A program made the translations under genes and the position numbers. From the NCBI RefSeq assembly GCF_030272615.1, contig NC_081407.1, positions 138,576,897 to 138,640,896 on the forward strand: a stretch of DNA of 64,000 nucleotides. Direction: 5' to 3'. The DNA comes from Cryptomeria japonica (taxonomy: Eukaryota; Streptophyta; Pinopsida; Cupressales; Cupressaceae). Below the pieces are notes generated by a model. It saw nothing but the letters and a program-made list of their open reading frames with translations. It did no database searches and was not told the DNA's origin. Below, piece by piece: positions 32,897-45,659 of this stretch. Numbering within the stretch: the stretch's first letter is position 1; each line of letters opens with the position of its first letter.

Positions 32897-35800
32897 TCAT
32901 GTTTTCGATAATGTTTTAATGATCTCAATGGTTGTCATAACTTGTGCAGCGAATTCTTCTATTGCATCCACTTTGCTCATCTCTGGAGTCACCAAAACCA
33001 CTTCTGCATCCTTGTATGCCCGTTGTAAGATGTCCACTTTAGGTTCCAACTGGTTCTTTAGTTCTTTCGAGAATCAGAGTCTCTTAGCATGTTCATAATC
33101 ATAAACATCTAACTGATGTTGCAAGTCATCAACTGATTTGCCAAAAGCTAAGGCTAAATCCTATAATGGTATGTAAGCAGTACATATCCTCTCCAATTCT
33201 TGTTATGTCTCTTCTCGCTTCTTCTTTAAATCAGAAAATAAAAATGAAATGTTAGAGGTATAGGCCAAAATCCTTCCTCCAGTTTCAACAACACTTCTCA
33301 AAAGATCTTTGTTGACAGATAGAGCAATCTTCCCTTTATCAATATTTGACACAAGTTGCTCTCCCCTCTTCTTTCTGTAACTCTTCTCAGCTAAGGTTTG
33401 GATTGCATCTTCAAGTGTTTTTAGTTGGTCATTAGCAGCAGCAACCAACTGTCCAAGCTTTTTGATAGGGGTATTCACATTGCCAATGTCAGTCTCAGGT
33501 AGGAGACTTGACAAAATGTCAACAGTTGTTTGTATCGTTTCGGCTTCTTTCCTCTGCTCTTTTAGCCTTTTCTTTTGAGCCCGAGATTGCATGACAGAAG
33601 CAATCTCCATGAGTTCAGATGCACTCATGTCATCTACATTTATAGGCCCTTTAATACTTATAACATCATCCTCATCATCAGCTTGTTGTTTTGCCTTTGC
33701 TTTTTCCTTTTCATGTGTTTGCTTTGTTGTTTTCTATGTTGTCTTCTCCTCTATTTTCTCTTTCTCTTCATCCCTTTTCCTTTCAGGTTCCTTCATTTCA
33801 ATCTCTTTCTCAGGTTTCTCTTTCTCTACCTCTATTTGTTTCTCCTATGAAACTGTAGTAACTGGTGGCAGTTGAATATGAACTTGTAGTTCTTTTTCTG
33901 GTGGCGATGGAACAACCACACTAGGTTTATTAACCAGTGTATTAGTTTCTTTCTGTGTTTCAGAAATGATCGGTTGCAGTACAGATTTCTTAACTGGTTC
34001 AATGATATTGCTAGTTTTATCAATGGTGTCCTGAATTTCACCAATATCATCAACAAAGAAAATAACTGGTGGGGAAGTTGTATCATCCTTATTCTTAACA
34101 ACTTCTGGTGTAATAATCTCTTCATCATTTAGCTTCGGTAGAGCTTCAGTCTTTGTTTGTGATTTCAATTGCTCACGCATCCTATGAATGTCTTTAGCAA
34201 TCATGTGGGTATCATCTTCAACAGATTGTACCTTTCCAGCCAATAGCTTCAATCTTCTTGCCTTCAAATGAAATTGCCCTTTGAATTTATCAAGTAATGC
34301 TAACAATTCATCTCTAGATAAATCAGAAAAAATATTGAATGAAAATTTTGTCAATGATTTCTTGATCTTGATCAACAACCACTTTCCACAAATTTACAAG
34401 AATAGAATACAAAGAATCAGAGACATCCTTTTCAATATCCTGAGGCAATCGATTGAATTGGCATAAATGATTGATTACCTCTTGAACAACTTGTTGTTTA
34501 TGTCCATCATCAAAACAATCAAAATACTCTTTCACATTATCAAACCTTTTCCTCCCTAATGTCTTTAAAGTCCTCTCAAAATCAGTCATAGGCTTGAATG
34601 ATATAACATTAATAGGAGTACTTTCCTTTGATATTTCTCCTACTGATTTGGCTTTCTTACCAGTTGCTTTTATCTTCTTAGACTCCTCTTCAGTGTCAGT
34701 ATCTTCAGAGTCTGGTTGAAGATTAAGTTGTCTACCTCTTTTCTTTGGTGCAGTCTGTTTCTTTACATATACTTTGGGTGTCGGTTCCTTCTTGACTTGT
34801 ACACTTCTTGTCACTCTTATATCAGTTGACACTGAAGGTGCTTGCTCAACTTTCTTCTTCTTATCTTTAGCACTGTTGGTTTGAGCAGGTGCAGTTTGCT
34901 CCTGGTATGTTCCCAGTCTTTTCTTCTTCTTATCCACTAGAGATGCCAAAAGGTTATTGTCATAACTGATTAACAAGTCATAATTGACTTCATAACTCAT
35001 TTCTTCCATTTCATCTTCCTTGAGTTCAACGGCTTCCATGAGACAAAAGTCTGTGGTGACTGTGAAACAAATGTCTTTTGTAAAGTGTTTCACCACATCT
35101 TTGAGTAGCCTCATTCTCATGCTCATCTTCTTTTGGAACTCATTGAAATATATGTTCATGGCAACAAGGAATGTGTGCTTCGTATCCTTAATGTTGTTCT
35201 TGATTTGAGTTGTAATCGGTGTGTCTTTCTACCATTGAATACCACTGATTCCCGGTAGGAAATTCTGAAAATAGAATAATAGACCAATCAACAATTGACC
35301 AAATTTGAACTTTTGACTACTGACTTTCTTAATTGATTGTAGATTCAACATCAATTAGCTTCGTATAGCCTCGCATAAGTCATAATCTGCATTCTCAGTA
35401 ATCATCTTGTGAGCTGCATGCACAGCAACAGATGGAACACTGTTCATCCTATTGGAATAAAATATCCTATAACCAATGAGAATCGTTGCAAGTCTAACAT
35501 TTAATGTTGTTGACTGAAAATGCACGACCGTCAGAGGTGGTCTGAGTTAGTACAGTCACAGTCTCTTTTGAAAATTTCCTCAACTTTGGAACCTCACTGG
35601 TTTGCCAAAAACTAGTTACTGCATGAATTGCTTCCTTTGTGATTTTGTGCAACCTAACAAGATACATATTATCTCCATGCACACGACTAAGAATTATCCT
35701 AACATGCTCTTCTTCAAAAACTTCAAGAAAGTATGCCGCATTATGAAAAGCTTTTTCATAAACCCTAATGTACGCGGGTTTGATTTTTCCATTCTTGTCA

Positions 35801-36006
35801 CACAAGGATTTGAGCTGAGAATAAATTGACAGTGATCCTAAATCCTCAATTTTGTAGTCAATGTAGCTAGATAAATCACCTTTGATTATAACACCATCAA
35901 GAACTTGAAACAAAGCATTATATGATTCAATTTTGTCTGATTCCATAAACTCCATAGGTTCAATAGTAATCACAAGTCTCTCTGCTTGCTTAGACAACAA
36001 TGCCAT
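32897..36006 (-). pseudogene. Accessory ORF of the copia-like element, about 1000 codons
   Basis: ATG at 36006 (MALLSKQAERLVITIEPMEF). It can be followed, with frameshifts near 35490 and 34370 and several stops, to a TGA at 32897. The N-terminal globular part includes KITKEAIHAVTSFWQTSEVP and, near 35300, GQLLIGLLFYFQNFLPG. The middle is a Lys/Glu/Pro/Thr-rich linker (for example KGKKAK-like runs and KEKEK stretches). The C-terminus is helical, for example IKKLGQLVAAANDQLKTLED. The layout, and the pattern of a hydrophobic helix, an Ile-x-Trp step, then an Ile/Lys-rich helix ending in Phe-Phe or Tyr, parallels the accessory ORFs of elements A and B. The similarity is weak by eye. Confidence 0.75.
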
Positions 36007-36544
36007 TCTATATAATTTAGATTTGAGAGTGATTAATCAAAAGAATACCTTATTCCCTTTTGCACTGGTAGGGTTTTCGGTTTCTCTCTCAAATGCACAC
36101 CCATTTCGCCTTCTCCAATCTTCGAATTCAATTCGGGTTTTGATCCGCAACACAAATCCATTTGCAATCAGGTAACACTTCTTTTCTTCACTCTACAAGT
36201 GCTCAAAAATTCTTCTCTAAATGCAATTAGAGTGAAAATAACTTGGTAAAAATCACTTTTATAAACTTACCCACTTCATTAAATGCACAACTAATAGGGT
36301 AACAAACCCTAATATACTGCTTAACAAACTCACTTGCTTACACCGATAGGTATATAACTGGTTTGTAATCCTTTAGAAAACCAATAGACAATGATATCAA
36401 GGATTCTCATAAAACAACTTTTAATGCAAAACTCTCTTACCATACACTTTGTAGGGGTTCGGAAGTAGATTTACCGCCATGATCCCCTTAGGCTTGTTCA
36501 GAAGCTTAATTCACCGGTGTAGGATTCTCCACACTAGGTGAAGG
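36007..36544 (-). other. Gap between gag and accessory ORF
   Basis: No continuous frame. It could serve as an internal leader for the second ORF, or hold an intron or splice acceptor; nothing in the sequence decides this. Confidence 0.4.
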
Positions 36545-37801
36545 GTTAGGTTATTCTACAGTCTTGTCCTCACTCTTCTTCTTCCAAATTTGGTTCATCT
36601 CTGCTCTGGTTTCATCAACATCTACCTTCTACTTACCTTTCAGATCTACATAATGGTTAACTAGTTTGTTCTTCCTGATTCTACAGAACTTCACCATGTG
36701 GCCTAGTTTGTGACAATGATAGCAGGCCATCCCAGATGCTTTCCATGGTCCTATGTTTCCTCTTCCAGTTCTCCTTCTGTAGTTCATAGCCACATGTCCA
36801 TAATTATTGCAAATGATGCAAATCGCATTTGTTACCTTTTCCATTTCATATGGACTGAAGCGATTGACATAGGGTTTCTGCCAATTCATGATTCTTCGGT
36901 TGTCATAGGTACTTCTCTAGTCACCGTTAGGTACTGGATTCATGTGAGGTGTCAGATTGTTTGCTCCATATCTACATTCAACTAATCTACGTCCATACAT
37001 GTTGCATGTGTAACAATGACCTTCAAATATTCTAGACACATATCTACCATAAGTATTATAGTCAATATTCTTATTAGATCTGCTTTCACACACATGAGCA
37101 GTATGTCCATGTTTGAGACAGTTAAAACAAACAGGTTTGAAAACCTTCTTATCGGTAGGATTTTTAGCCTTAGGAGTAGTATTACCTCCATGCACATTGC
37201 TCTTGGTATCAGAAGATTATCCTTTCTCAGGTGTATTGAAACCAAGTCTATATGTGTCACCTTTCATCCTTTAAGATTGGATCTGCTCATCCAGCATAGA
37301 AGAACTCTTATTGAACTTTTCAAGCTTTCCATTAGCCTCAGTAAGTTCTATGGTAAGATCCTCATTGTGCTTAGTCATAATCTCTCTTAGAGACATTGCC
37401 ATTTCAAGATCTACCTGTAAGGCTTCCTTCTCTTCCTTCTCCTCATGCCAATGTTCATGCAAAGTTGCATTCTCTTGTTTGATCTTAGCAATCTCATGAT
37501 CTCTCTCTTTGATTAGATCTTCATCTTCCCTTATTGATTCAAGCTCTTGGCTCATGCAGATGGTTAGGGCTTCAAGCTCTCTCCTCAGATTTAGCTTTTC
37601 ACCATTCAGTTTTTCAACTTCTTCAGCCAATGCATCAATGTTGGCCTCGTCTGAAGAACTATTATCATATATCTCCAATAGTTGCTCAGTTAGCTCTCTC
37701 CTTTTGACTTGTGAAGCTTTAAATCTGACCCTTAGGGTTTCAATCTCTTCCTTGGTTGCATCAAGCACTCCAGCCATCTCTAAATAACTCATATCCCCCA
37801 T
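36545..37801 (-). pseudogene. Copia-like gag: coiled coil plus four zinc knuckles
   Basis: ATG at 37801 in the context CCACCATGG. The first 175 residues form an acidic coiled coil (EIAKIKQENATLHEHWHEEK). Past a stop at 37271 and a further one near 36915 come four knuckles. CFNCLKHGHTAHVC (near 37130) and CYHCHKLGHMVKFC (near 36690) are intact CX2CX4HX4C. CYTCNMYGRRLVEC has Arg for His and CIICNNYGHVAMNY has Tyr for the last Cys. Four tandem knuckles are more than the one usual in copia gag. The role would be RNA packaging. Confidence 0.85.
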
Positions 37802-37845
37802 GGTGGCTTTAGGGTTTCTTTCCAAGAGATTAAGCCTTAAGGAAG

Positions 37846-37863
37846 TTTGGCTTTGATACTAAT
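37846..37863 (-). promoter_or_regulatory. Primer-binding site, initiator-Met tRNA type
   Basis: The minus strand reads ATTAGTATCAAAGCCAA directly after the 5' LTR. It differs at two positions from the ATTGGTATCAGAGCC form usual in plant copia elements. Confidence 0.85.
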
Positions 37864-38925
37864 TGATAGACTTATAAAGCATTGAGAGGGGGGGTGAATC
37901 AGTGATAGCAAAAATAATACCACTTCAAATACAGACCGGTAAAAATAGTTAACCAGTTTAGTTAAAACTATGTATGCAATTCAAAATGATATTAAAGCAA
38001 CCACAACAAGTAAAACATCCACCATAACACAAGTGTTTATACGTGAAAAACCCAACTAGGAAAAACCACGGTGAGATGGGACTCACAAGTTAACTATCTG
38101 CAATATAGGTAATTGACTGGTTAAGGTCTACAAAAGTGCTCTGCTAGGAGGGAATCCTGTTGAAGATCCCAATGCCCTATTAGGAGTTGTACCCTGTTAA
38201 AGGTAGTACCCTATTAGGAGTAACCTCGATAGAGTATTTCAAAACCCAAAGTAATGGATCACCAGGTTAGAGGATTTGAATAAAAATCTTGTTAGAGCTT
38301 ACTCTGCTAGGGGATTTGACTATTGTAGTGATTAGAAAACAACAGGTAGGGATGATCTAAAAATAACACATCTTACTGGTATGGATCCTCTTCAGCTCAC
38401 TCAATACTGCATCATCGACTTACTCTGCAATTTGCAACAACTCAAACTTACAACATCAACTATATCTTGCATCATACAAAACAGTTCATCACAATGTCAT
38501 TATATAGACATTAGATTTCATGTCGGCTCAGGAACTCCATCACAATTTCCTAGGTGTAGTGTATCTAGACAATCTCGCATAACACATCACAGATTACCGC
38601 CAAATCTGTCAGTTAGGGATAACTCATCACGGCCGGTGATAACTCATCACACAATCAGTAAAACCGGTTGGAACACCGATATTGGTTAAGAGTTAACCTC
38701 ATCAAACACATAAACCGATTGTCCTCCATTTTCTTCCTTGATGATCTCCTCAGTATCTCCATAACTGATGTCATGCCATTCTTGCATATACCGGTTGTCT
38801 ACATATACCGGTTAGACACCTTCAAAACCGTTTGGACTTCTCTATGCATATAATATTGGTTTTACAATACAAAGACTTAGGAGTAATACCGATTTTTCTT
38901 AACTGAGATGACTATGACAATGTGA

Positions 38926-38965
<40 letters not shown>

Positions 38966-39022
38966 GCCATCAAATGACAACACATAAAGTAATCCATTAC
39001 AAAAATAATCATCAAGCCAACA
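37864..39022 (-). mobile_element. 5' LTR of the copia-like element
   Basis: It starts TGATAGACTTAT and ends AAGCCAACA on the plus strand. Length is 1159 bp against 1112 for its partner. The extra length comes from a partly duplicated GTACCCTGTTAAAGG segment near 38190 and a longer GT run. Confidence 0.95.
38929..38965. repeat. GT microsatellite in the 5' LTR
   Basis: About seventeen GT units followed by GCGTGTG, at the position of the shorter run in the other LTR. Confidence 0.97.
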
Positions 39023-39027
39023 GTGTG

Positions 39028-39529
39028 ATAATGTGGTATCAATCCAAAGCATTCATTTTGTAGCCTTGTCATGGGTTGGTTAACATGTGTCCTATTTTTT
39101 CCAAGTTGTCAAATTTATTACAAACACTTGAGTTTAAATGGTTGGCCCATATTGATAATGTCGACCTTTATCTCGGGTGAAATTTTTTGAAATGTTTTAT
39201 GTATTATTTTTTGAATAGGTAAATAGATGGAGAGGGCCAACTCCCATTTATATTAAAATATTTCAGAATTACATCATGTTGTTCAGCCATAAGCCAGTCA
39301 AATCTACCATCCTCCTAGTCTATCTTTGAAGTAGACATCAAAAAATAGAAACCCTATCTTTTGTTACATATCATCCATCCAAGGAGAAGACCAATTTGCA
39401 AAATTCCTTTCCCCCCTATATCATCTATATTCTATATATGCTTCCCTATATTCAAAATGGGACAACAAATACAATATTCTAATGTAACATACCATACTAT
39501 ATAGAAACATCAACCATGAGAAAACCTGG
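39028..39529. other. Unassigned region
   Basis: AT-rich noncoding DNA between the copia-like element and the LINE fragment. Nothing recognised. Confidence 0.4.
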
Positions 39530-41645
39530 TGTTGGAAACCTTTACTCATCCTCCTCAACCTCTCCTTCATTGGCTTCGGAAACTTCTAGCTCATCACCCA
39601 GAGTCTATTGCTCCATCTCAAAGCACTAAATGACAAGACACTCATGACTACAAGCAAAGTGAATTGGTTCTCGTGCTTTGGCCATGAATTCTCTCAACTT
39701 CTCCTCCAAGTAGTCTTCTTCAACCTTCGCCTCGTCTGAGCTTTCTATATCCATAGGAGTTTCTCGTTTCTTTTCTAGCATACCTTCCTCTTTCATATAT
39801 GTGCCAAACCATCCATCCTCTACAGGTTCAACCACTCCCATCAAAATTTGCAGAAAAGTGATGTTCCTCTTGATTGTATTCCACCTCTTCTCGAATTCCT
39901 CCTCTTGCTAAGTTATTGTAAGAGGAAAGAGACTAATCTCTTTATTGGGCCATTCTTCACCACATAAAATTTTTGAGATAGGGGAATAGATTGATTCCCA
40001 GATACATTGTCTAGCACCCCATCAATTTCAACCAGGAATTCATGTTTTAAATTGATGTGACAAATTTTCTTTGCCTTGCCTTTTTCCCATCAAAAAACAG
40101 CAAAATCGCAAGAAAATATGGTCGTGATGTCAAAATTTACCCTGTAGCAGTGGTATGTGTAGACACATAAAATTGTCCTAGCTTAATTAAATAAGTATTT
40201 TATTTATTTAATTATTTTATCCTAAGTCTTCTATTAATTAAACAAGTCCATATTTATTTAATTAATTCATTTAGCCTCTTCTAACCTTTCTTTATTTAAA
40301 TAATTTTTTAAATTTTTTTAAATTATCTTTTCCTTAAATTAAATATATATTTTATTTATTTAATTTGTCCCACTTCCTCTATTAATTAAATGAATCTTTA
40401 TTTATTTAATGAATTCATTAGCGTTTTCTCTTCATGACACATGTCATTTATCTCTTAATTGTCCTCTAGCTACCCCCTTCGTTATTTTATTATTTCTTTT
40501 ACCTACCCTTTAATCCTAGTCGGGCATTTCTTTCTTTCACCTCTTAATCCTATCCCTCCATTTTCTAAAGTGTCTTTTATATAAGAGGATACTTTCATCC
40601 TTATCAACCCTAGTTAATGTGTCTATCAAGCCTTCTTGCGATCAAGCGACTTCACAACCACAATCCAATCTTTGTTGAGTTCTTGTGTGTATACAAAATC
40701 TGTGAGCAAATATATCAAACAAGATCAATGGAGATCAAACCCTACATGGAATGTGAATGGTATTATTGCTTCAATTTGTTGATTTGCATGTTCTTAGCTT
40801 TCTTCATTGGTGTATGGTGAATTTTTTATTGTAGAACTAGAATTGTTTGTGGTTGGATCTTTGTGGTTTTGCAATAGTTTGTCATCATCATTTCTTACCT
40901 CACACAGTATACATTGAGAAATTCTTCACCCATAATCAACTTCATCTCATGGATCACCAAATAATGCCTTGATCTCATGATTGATCCCAACCTTTTCTTT
41001 GTGGTTTCCCCAATGAATGCCATTTGTCTTTTCATTGCCCTAAGCATCACAAATGTATCCATTCTATTGAGCCACTGCACACGAAATTTACTAATTTTGT
41101 TTGATCAACAGATAACAACAATACATTCAATGTTTTAGCTTTTAATGAGACACTGAAAATTTCTCGATAGACCCAGATTTTCCTAAATTCGAGTCAATTT
41201 GCTTTCTCTTTAGATGCTTGAGTTTTCAATCCATCCTCTCATCAAGAGATGATCTGCAGGAATCGTGTCAAATCTAATTCATCGAACTTCATGCGGCATA
41301 TTAAAAAAATGATGTCATACTCTCCCTTCGCACATGCCAATTAATATTTGTTGAATTTTAACAATTTTATGATTTGAATTGGTATCTGATGCCTTCTTGG
41401 CCAATACATCTACCATGTCATTACCTTCCCAATATACATGGCTAATTTTGAAATTTGAATAACTTTTCATTAGCTTTTTTATTAACTCTATTTATTTATT
41501 TAATTTCTAGTTTAGGGTATGGTTTTGTCTGATGACATTGATGGTTATGAGAGAGTCACCTCCAAGGTGGATGTTTTCAACTCCAATCTCCTTACCCAGT
41601 TCTAAAGCTCTCATTGCCACCCTAAATTCTACCTATAGGCATCTA
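39530..41645 (-). pseudogene. LINE-like C-terminal fragment with RNase H domain
   Basis: The minus strand from 41645 reads VEFRVAMRALELGKEIGVEN, IHLGGDSLITINVIRQN and ISHVYWEGNDMVDVLAKKAS. These are the Glu, Asp and Asp blocks of the RVT_3-type RNase H found at the end of plant LINE reverse transcriptases. A further frame follows (MRSRHYLVIHEMKLIMGEEF), is broken by an LTR at 40158-40906, and continues to an acidic end, EANEGEVEEDE, near 39540. Two stops lie inside the RNase H. The endonuclease and reverse transcriptase parts are absent, so it is 5' truncated. Confidence 0.7.
40158..40906. mobile_element. Solo LTR inside the LINE fragment, duplication GTATG/GTATA
   Basis: It starts TGTAGACACATAAA and ends CCTCACACA, flanked by GTATG (40153-40157) and GTATA (40907-40911), a 4-of-5 match. 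Very AT-rich with TTTATTTATTTAATT words. The open frame of the LINE fragment resumes on the other side. Confidence 0.75.
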
Positions 41646-41929
41646 AAAATGCTCAATGCTTGTGGTGTTGTACTTTAACGTGTCTGTGTGACCTTCTTTT
41701 AGGGTGTTTTGCATCTTATTGACATTTCTTCTATGTCGCGCACTTGATTTTTACCATTTATCAATATCTTGTCATTCTTTTGCATTCTTTCTTATTTGAT
41801 TTCAATTCTCTTGCATTTCAATTAGGTCTTGTTGATATCATTTTTGAATTGCAATCATTGGTCGTGATCAACCTTATCATATCAATTGGACATCCTCAAT
41901 CCTAATTTGTGTCGAATTAGGGTTTTGTC

Positions 41930-42270
41930 TTGGATCTTTATAATTTTAAAATCAATTATCAATCATCTTTGATCAATTATCAATCATTTTGGATCATTTT
42001 GAATCCCTTTCAATCTGCAATTGCCATTGTCGTCAATCTTTTATCAATTTGTGATCATTTTGTGATCAATCCTTGTCAATCTTTATCAAAGGCAATCTTC
42101 ATCAAATCAACCTTTTATCAATCTTTGATTGATTTGTCATCGATCTCAATAAGTCATCAATCTTCCCCACTTTTGGGTCAATCGGTCATTGATCCTTTAT
42201 CATTTGTCCTCTATCAATTCAATCTTTTTGTCAATCTTTGATCAATTTGTCATCAATCTTTGTCATATCG
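41930..42270. repeat. Degenerate TCAATC/ATCAATTT repeat
   Basis: Words such as TTTGATCAATTATCAATC and TTTGTCATCAATC recur at irregular 10-25 bp spacing across about 340 bp. An open frame here is a by-product of the repeat. Confidence 0.75.
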
Positions 42271-43984
42271 ATATCAAACTCTTATCATTTATTCTTTTTT
42301 TATCATGATCAATTTCTTTGTGAATTGTCCTTTAATTGTGTCAAGACCTAATCTCATTTAAAGTTCATCTTCCTAGGGTTTGATTATTAATTCATTTAAT
42401 CCTATTAACATTTCCCCTCTTTAGGTTAAATGAATTTGTTTATCATAAGTCTTCTATGTCACGATTAAATTGAATTGTTTAATTGGCTAATTAGTTTCCC
42501 TTTTGTGTGAGCTAATTAATAAATAAAATTAATTAATTAAGTGTCACCTAATTTATTCTAATTTTCTAATTCCCCTTTTCCACCTAATTTTTCTCCTAAC
42601 ATTTTCCACCTTTTTCTCCAATATTTTATCTCCACCTTTTGAGGATAATTTATCATAAGTTGAAGGATATTTTCATGCCCATCTTGTCATTCAATTAATA
42701 ATCTATTTTTGAGGCCTAATTTGTCATAGCTAAATGGCTTTTTTCCCTCCTAATCATGTCATAACTGGTGAGCACAATTTGCTATCAATTTGTCACTATT
42801 TTGACATAGTAATTTGTCATCCAATCTGTCATTCAATCATATCATAATCACGCCAATTTCAAATTAAATTGCCTCTTTCAAATTTCTCATTCCAATTTAA
42901 TCCTTTCACCAATTTTCCTATAAATGGATTTCATTTCTTCGATCATGGTTAACCACATTTCAAGTATCCTTATGCTATTGATTTCACTATATCTTTGCAA
43001 TCTTACTTTTCACTTGCACTTGTTTTGTAGGTGAGATCCACAAACATCACATTTGAAGGAGAAAGAAAGCCAATGGAGGTTAATGAAGGAAACACATTGT
43101 GATGGTTTGCATTTTTGTTTTAGTGTTTTGCCTTCATTCTTTCATTGAGTGTATTAGGATTCAATTTCATAGCTTGTTAGGTTTTGTGGTTGCCTTATTA
43201 CATGCTTTTTATGCTTATTCCCAAATTTCTAGTCACATTTTTTGGTGAAATCGATGTGAGACATGAATAATCTTCTTCCCTTTGAGGTTCTTGAATATTT
43301 GTAGGTCAAATTTTGCAAAAAAAGGGGTCTTTCAGGGCTTGATCAGTAATTTTGCACCTGTGTTCGGAAGATTTGTTGCATAGTTTCAAGTTGTCTTGCT
43401 TTCTAGTTGTCTTGCTTTCTAATGCTTGCAAGGTTAGAGTAGGATTTCAAATTAATCAAAATAGATTAAAATGAATTCAAATAGTCCTAATTAGGGTTTG
43501 GTGAAAGAACAACAACTTCTCACATTGATTTGTCTATGCAAATTGGTTAAAAAGAATAAAAACACTCCAATTTTGGGTTTTTAAATGAACACAAACTCTT
43601 CAAATTGATTCAATTTAATTTCAATTAGTCTAAATAGGGTTAGTTAGGCTTTGATGAACTCACATATGCTAATTAGGATGGTAAATGAACAACAAATATT
43701 CACACTAGTTTAATTAGGGTTTTCTAAGTTACAAACTTTTGCATTTCACTTCGGAAGGTTGCGAAGTTTTTCATCTTCTTTTCTTAGGGCTTGAAATCAC
43801 TTTAATAATTGGGAATTCACTATAAAATGTTGAAAATTGAGTGACATGCTGGAATTCTAGTGTGTTTTGAGGTTAAATAGGTCAAGATTTCATCAAAATT
43901 AGGGTTTTCATGCTTACTATAGCCTCAATTTTGCAAAAAATGCCCTCTACTTGACTGATTTTCTCTAATTTGTAGGTGCATCAA

Positions 43985-44165
43985 AATTTGCACCTATGTT
44001 ACCTGTTTTAAATTTTTCTACACTTGTGTTGAGGTGTTTTGTGCTTGTGTTGAAGTTTTTTGCACCTATGTTGAAGTTTCTTGCGCATGTGTTGAAGTTT
44101 TATGCACCTGTGTTTAGGTTTTCTATGCTTATATCAGAATGTTCTATGCCTGTGTAGAGGCAAAA
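43985..44165 (+). repeat. Degenerate tandem repeat, about 27-bp unit
   Basis: Six to seven units of the form GCACCTGTGTTGAAGTTTT, variously TTTGTGCTTGTGTTGAAG and TTGCGCATGTGTTGAAG. Confidence 0.8.
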
Positions 44166-45659
44166 CCTGAGGTATAACTTTTCATTTTAGCTTTCAAGAA
44201 TGTCAATTTTGCTTCATTTGCAAAGCTTGGGCTTTCCATATTATTGATATTATGTGCAGCAACTTAGCAAACGTTGGGAGAAGACTAAACATAAGCTACT
44301 AATACAATCTGATGCAGGACATTGTCAAAGAAATAACTTTTGAAACATATTATCTTTGTTTTAGTAGTTAGAAAACATTTAAAATTTGGGCATTGAAAAG
44401 AACATCTATCTTATTATTTGCTTTGCTTGGGCACATTTATGCATGTGAGAAGTCTCATAGTTGACACACACTATCCTCTCCCCCGGGCTCTTGTGGTCCT
44501 AGGTGCATGAGAAAAGTGTTAGCGATGCTCATTTTTTATTTTTAGGTAGAGGCCATGCCTCCCGAGTAGCCCATAAGGCCAAGTGAGAGGGAACGACCCA
44601 AGAGGTAATGGGCTAAAGCCAAGTCACCTCTTATTCATTATATAAAATATGTGGGATGAAATTCTTCATAACGGGTGCTAATTGCCTACCTACACCGACT
44701 TCCCCAGTACCTATGTTCTACATGAAGGAATCCTCTCAAGGGAGAGAGCATATATGGATGCCCGAAAGAGAGTCTTGTACTCAAATATTTTTGTTGTAGT
44801 TTGCCAAAAATATTCTACTTGTTGACTCGGGCATTGTGATATGGACATGCTAAAGAAACCCCTCATTTACCCTTCAACTTGAGATAGTAAATTTCTTAGA
44901 ATCTTTGAGTCCTTAGAAATTAGAAGCTTGGTATGCCCGTGAAGCTAGTGTTGTGGAGGGGAGCCAGAGCTACCAATATTCTAACTATTTGGTTGAATGT
45001 GGTATGTTGGGCAAGGGGATTCAACAAGTATTGTCCTAGCCAGTCTTAGGATTGTGCTTGAATACTTTATTTTCATGCAAAAGTCAAACAAACACTCTAT
45101 CTTCTATGATTGTTAAAAGTGAATTATAAACAAATGACATAAGCAACATCACAATCAAACATTTGCAAATAAAACAACCTTCAAAAGCAATCATAATCAA
45201 CCTTGGTTTTTCAACAAAAGTTCTCAAATAGTTCAAACAATGTCAAACTTAAAACAAAGTTCATACAAAGTCAAACTTGTTCTAGAACATTTCAAAGTAT
45301 CCATCCAACATTCACAAATATTTCATAAACATGGCTTGTCAAAATATTGGATATCCTTGTTTCAAAATTCATGCCACTTACAGTTAGCTCTTGCATAGTC
45401 CAAACCTAGTTCTAGGACATTCACATTGCCTTTCATACAAGGTCCATTGTTTGGTCATTCATCTCCACTTGAACTTAGGTTTAAAATCATTTTCTAAGTC
45501 TTGGTTTTATTATCATCATTATACCAAAAATTAGGTCTTTGCCTAGGTTGCATTTTGCATATTTCAAATCATTGGTCCTCTTATACCCTTGTCATATTGG
45601 TCTTGCAGTTGCAATAGTCCAAACCCTAGGTCTTTTCTTAGGTTGATATTGTCATACAT

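Larger units (their letters stand above)
31477..39022 (-). mobile_element. Non-autonomous copia-like element with gag and accessory ORF, 7.5 kb
   Basis: Two direct LTRs (31477-32588 and 37864-39022) are flanked by GTGTG at 31472-31476 and 39023-39027. The minus-strand order is 5' LTR, primer-binding site, zinc-knuckle gag, a 0.5-kb gap, a second ORF of about 1000 codons, polypurine tract and 3' LTR. The primer-binding site is the initiator-tRNA type typical of Ty1/copia. No protease, integrase or reverse transcriptase is present, so it must have been moved in trans. Confidence 0.93.

Noticed and set aside
33575-33875. Hydrophobic plus-strand frames opposite the copia-like accessory ORF
   Set aside because: They are antisense shadows of the Lys/Glu-rich linker.
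41930-42241. 103-residue plus-strand frame
   Set aside because: It translates the degenerate TCAATC repeat.
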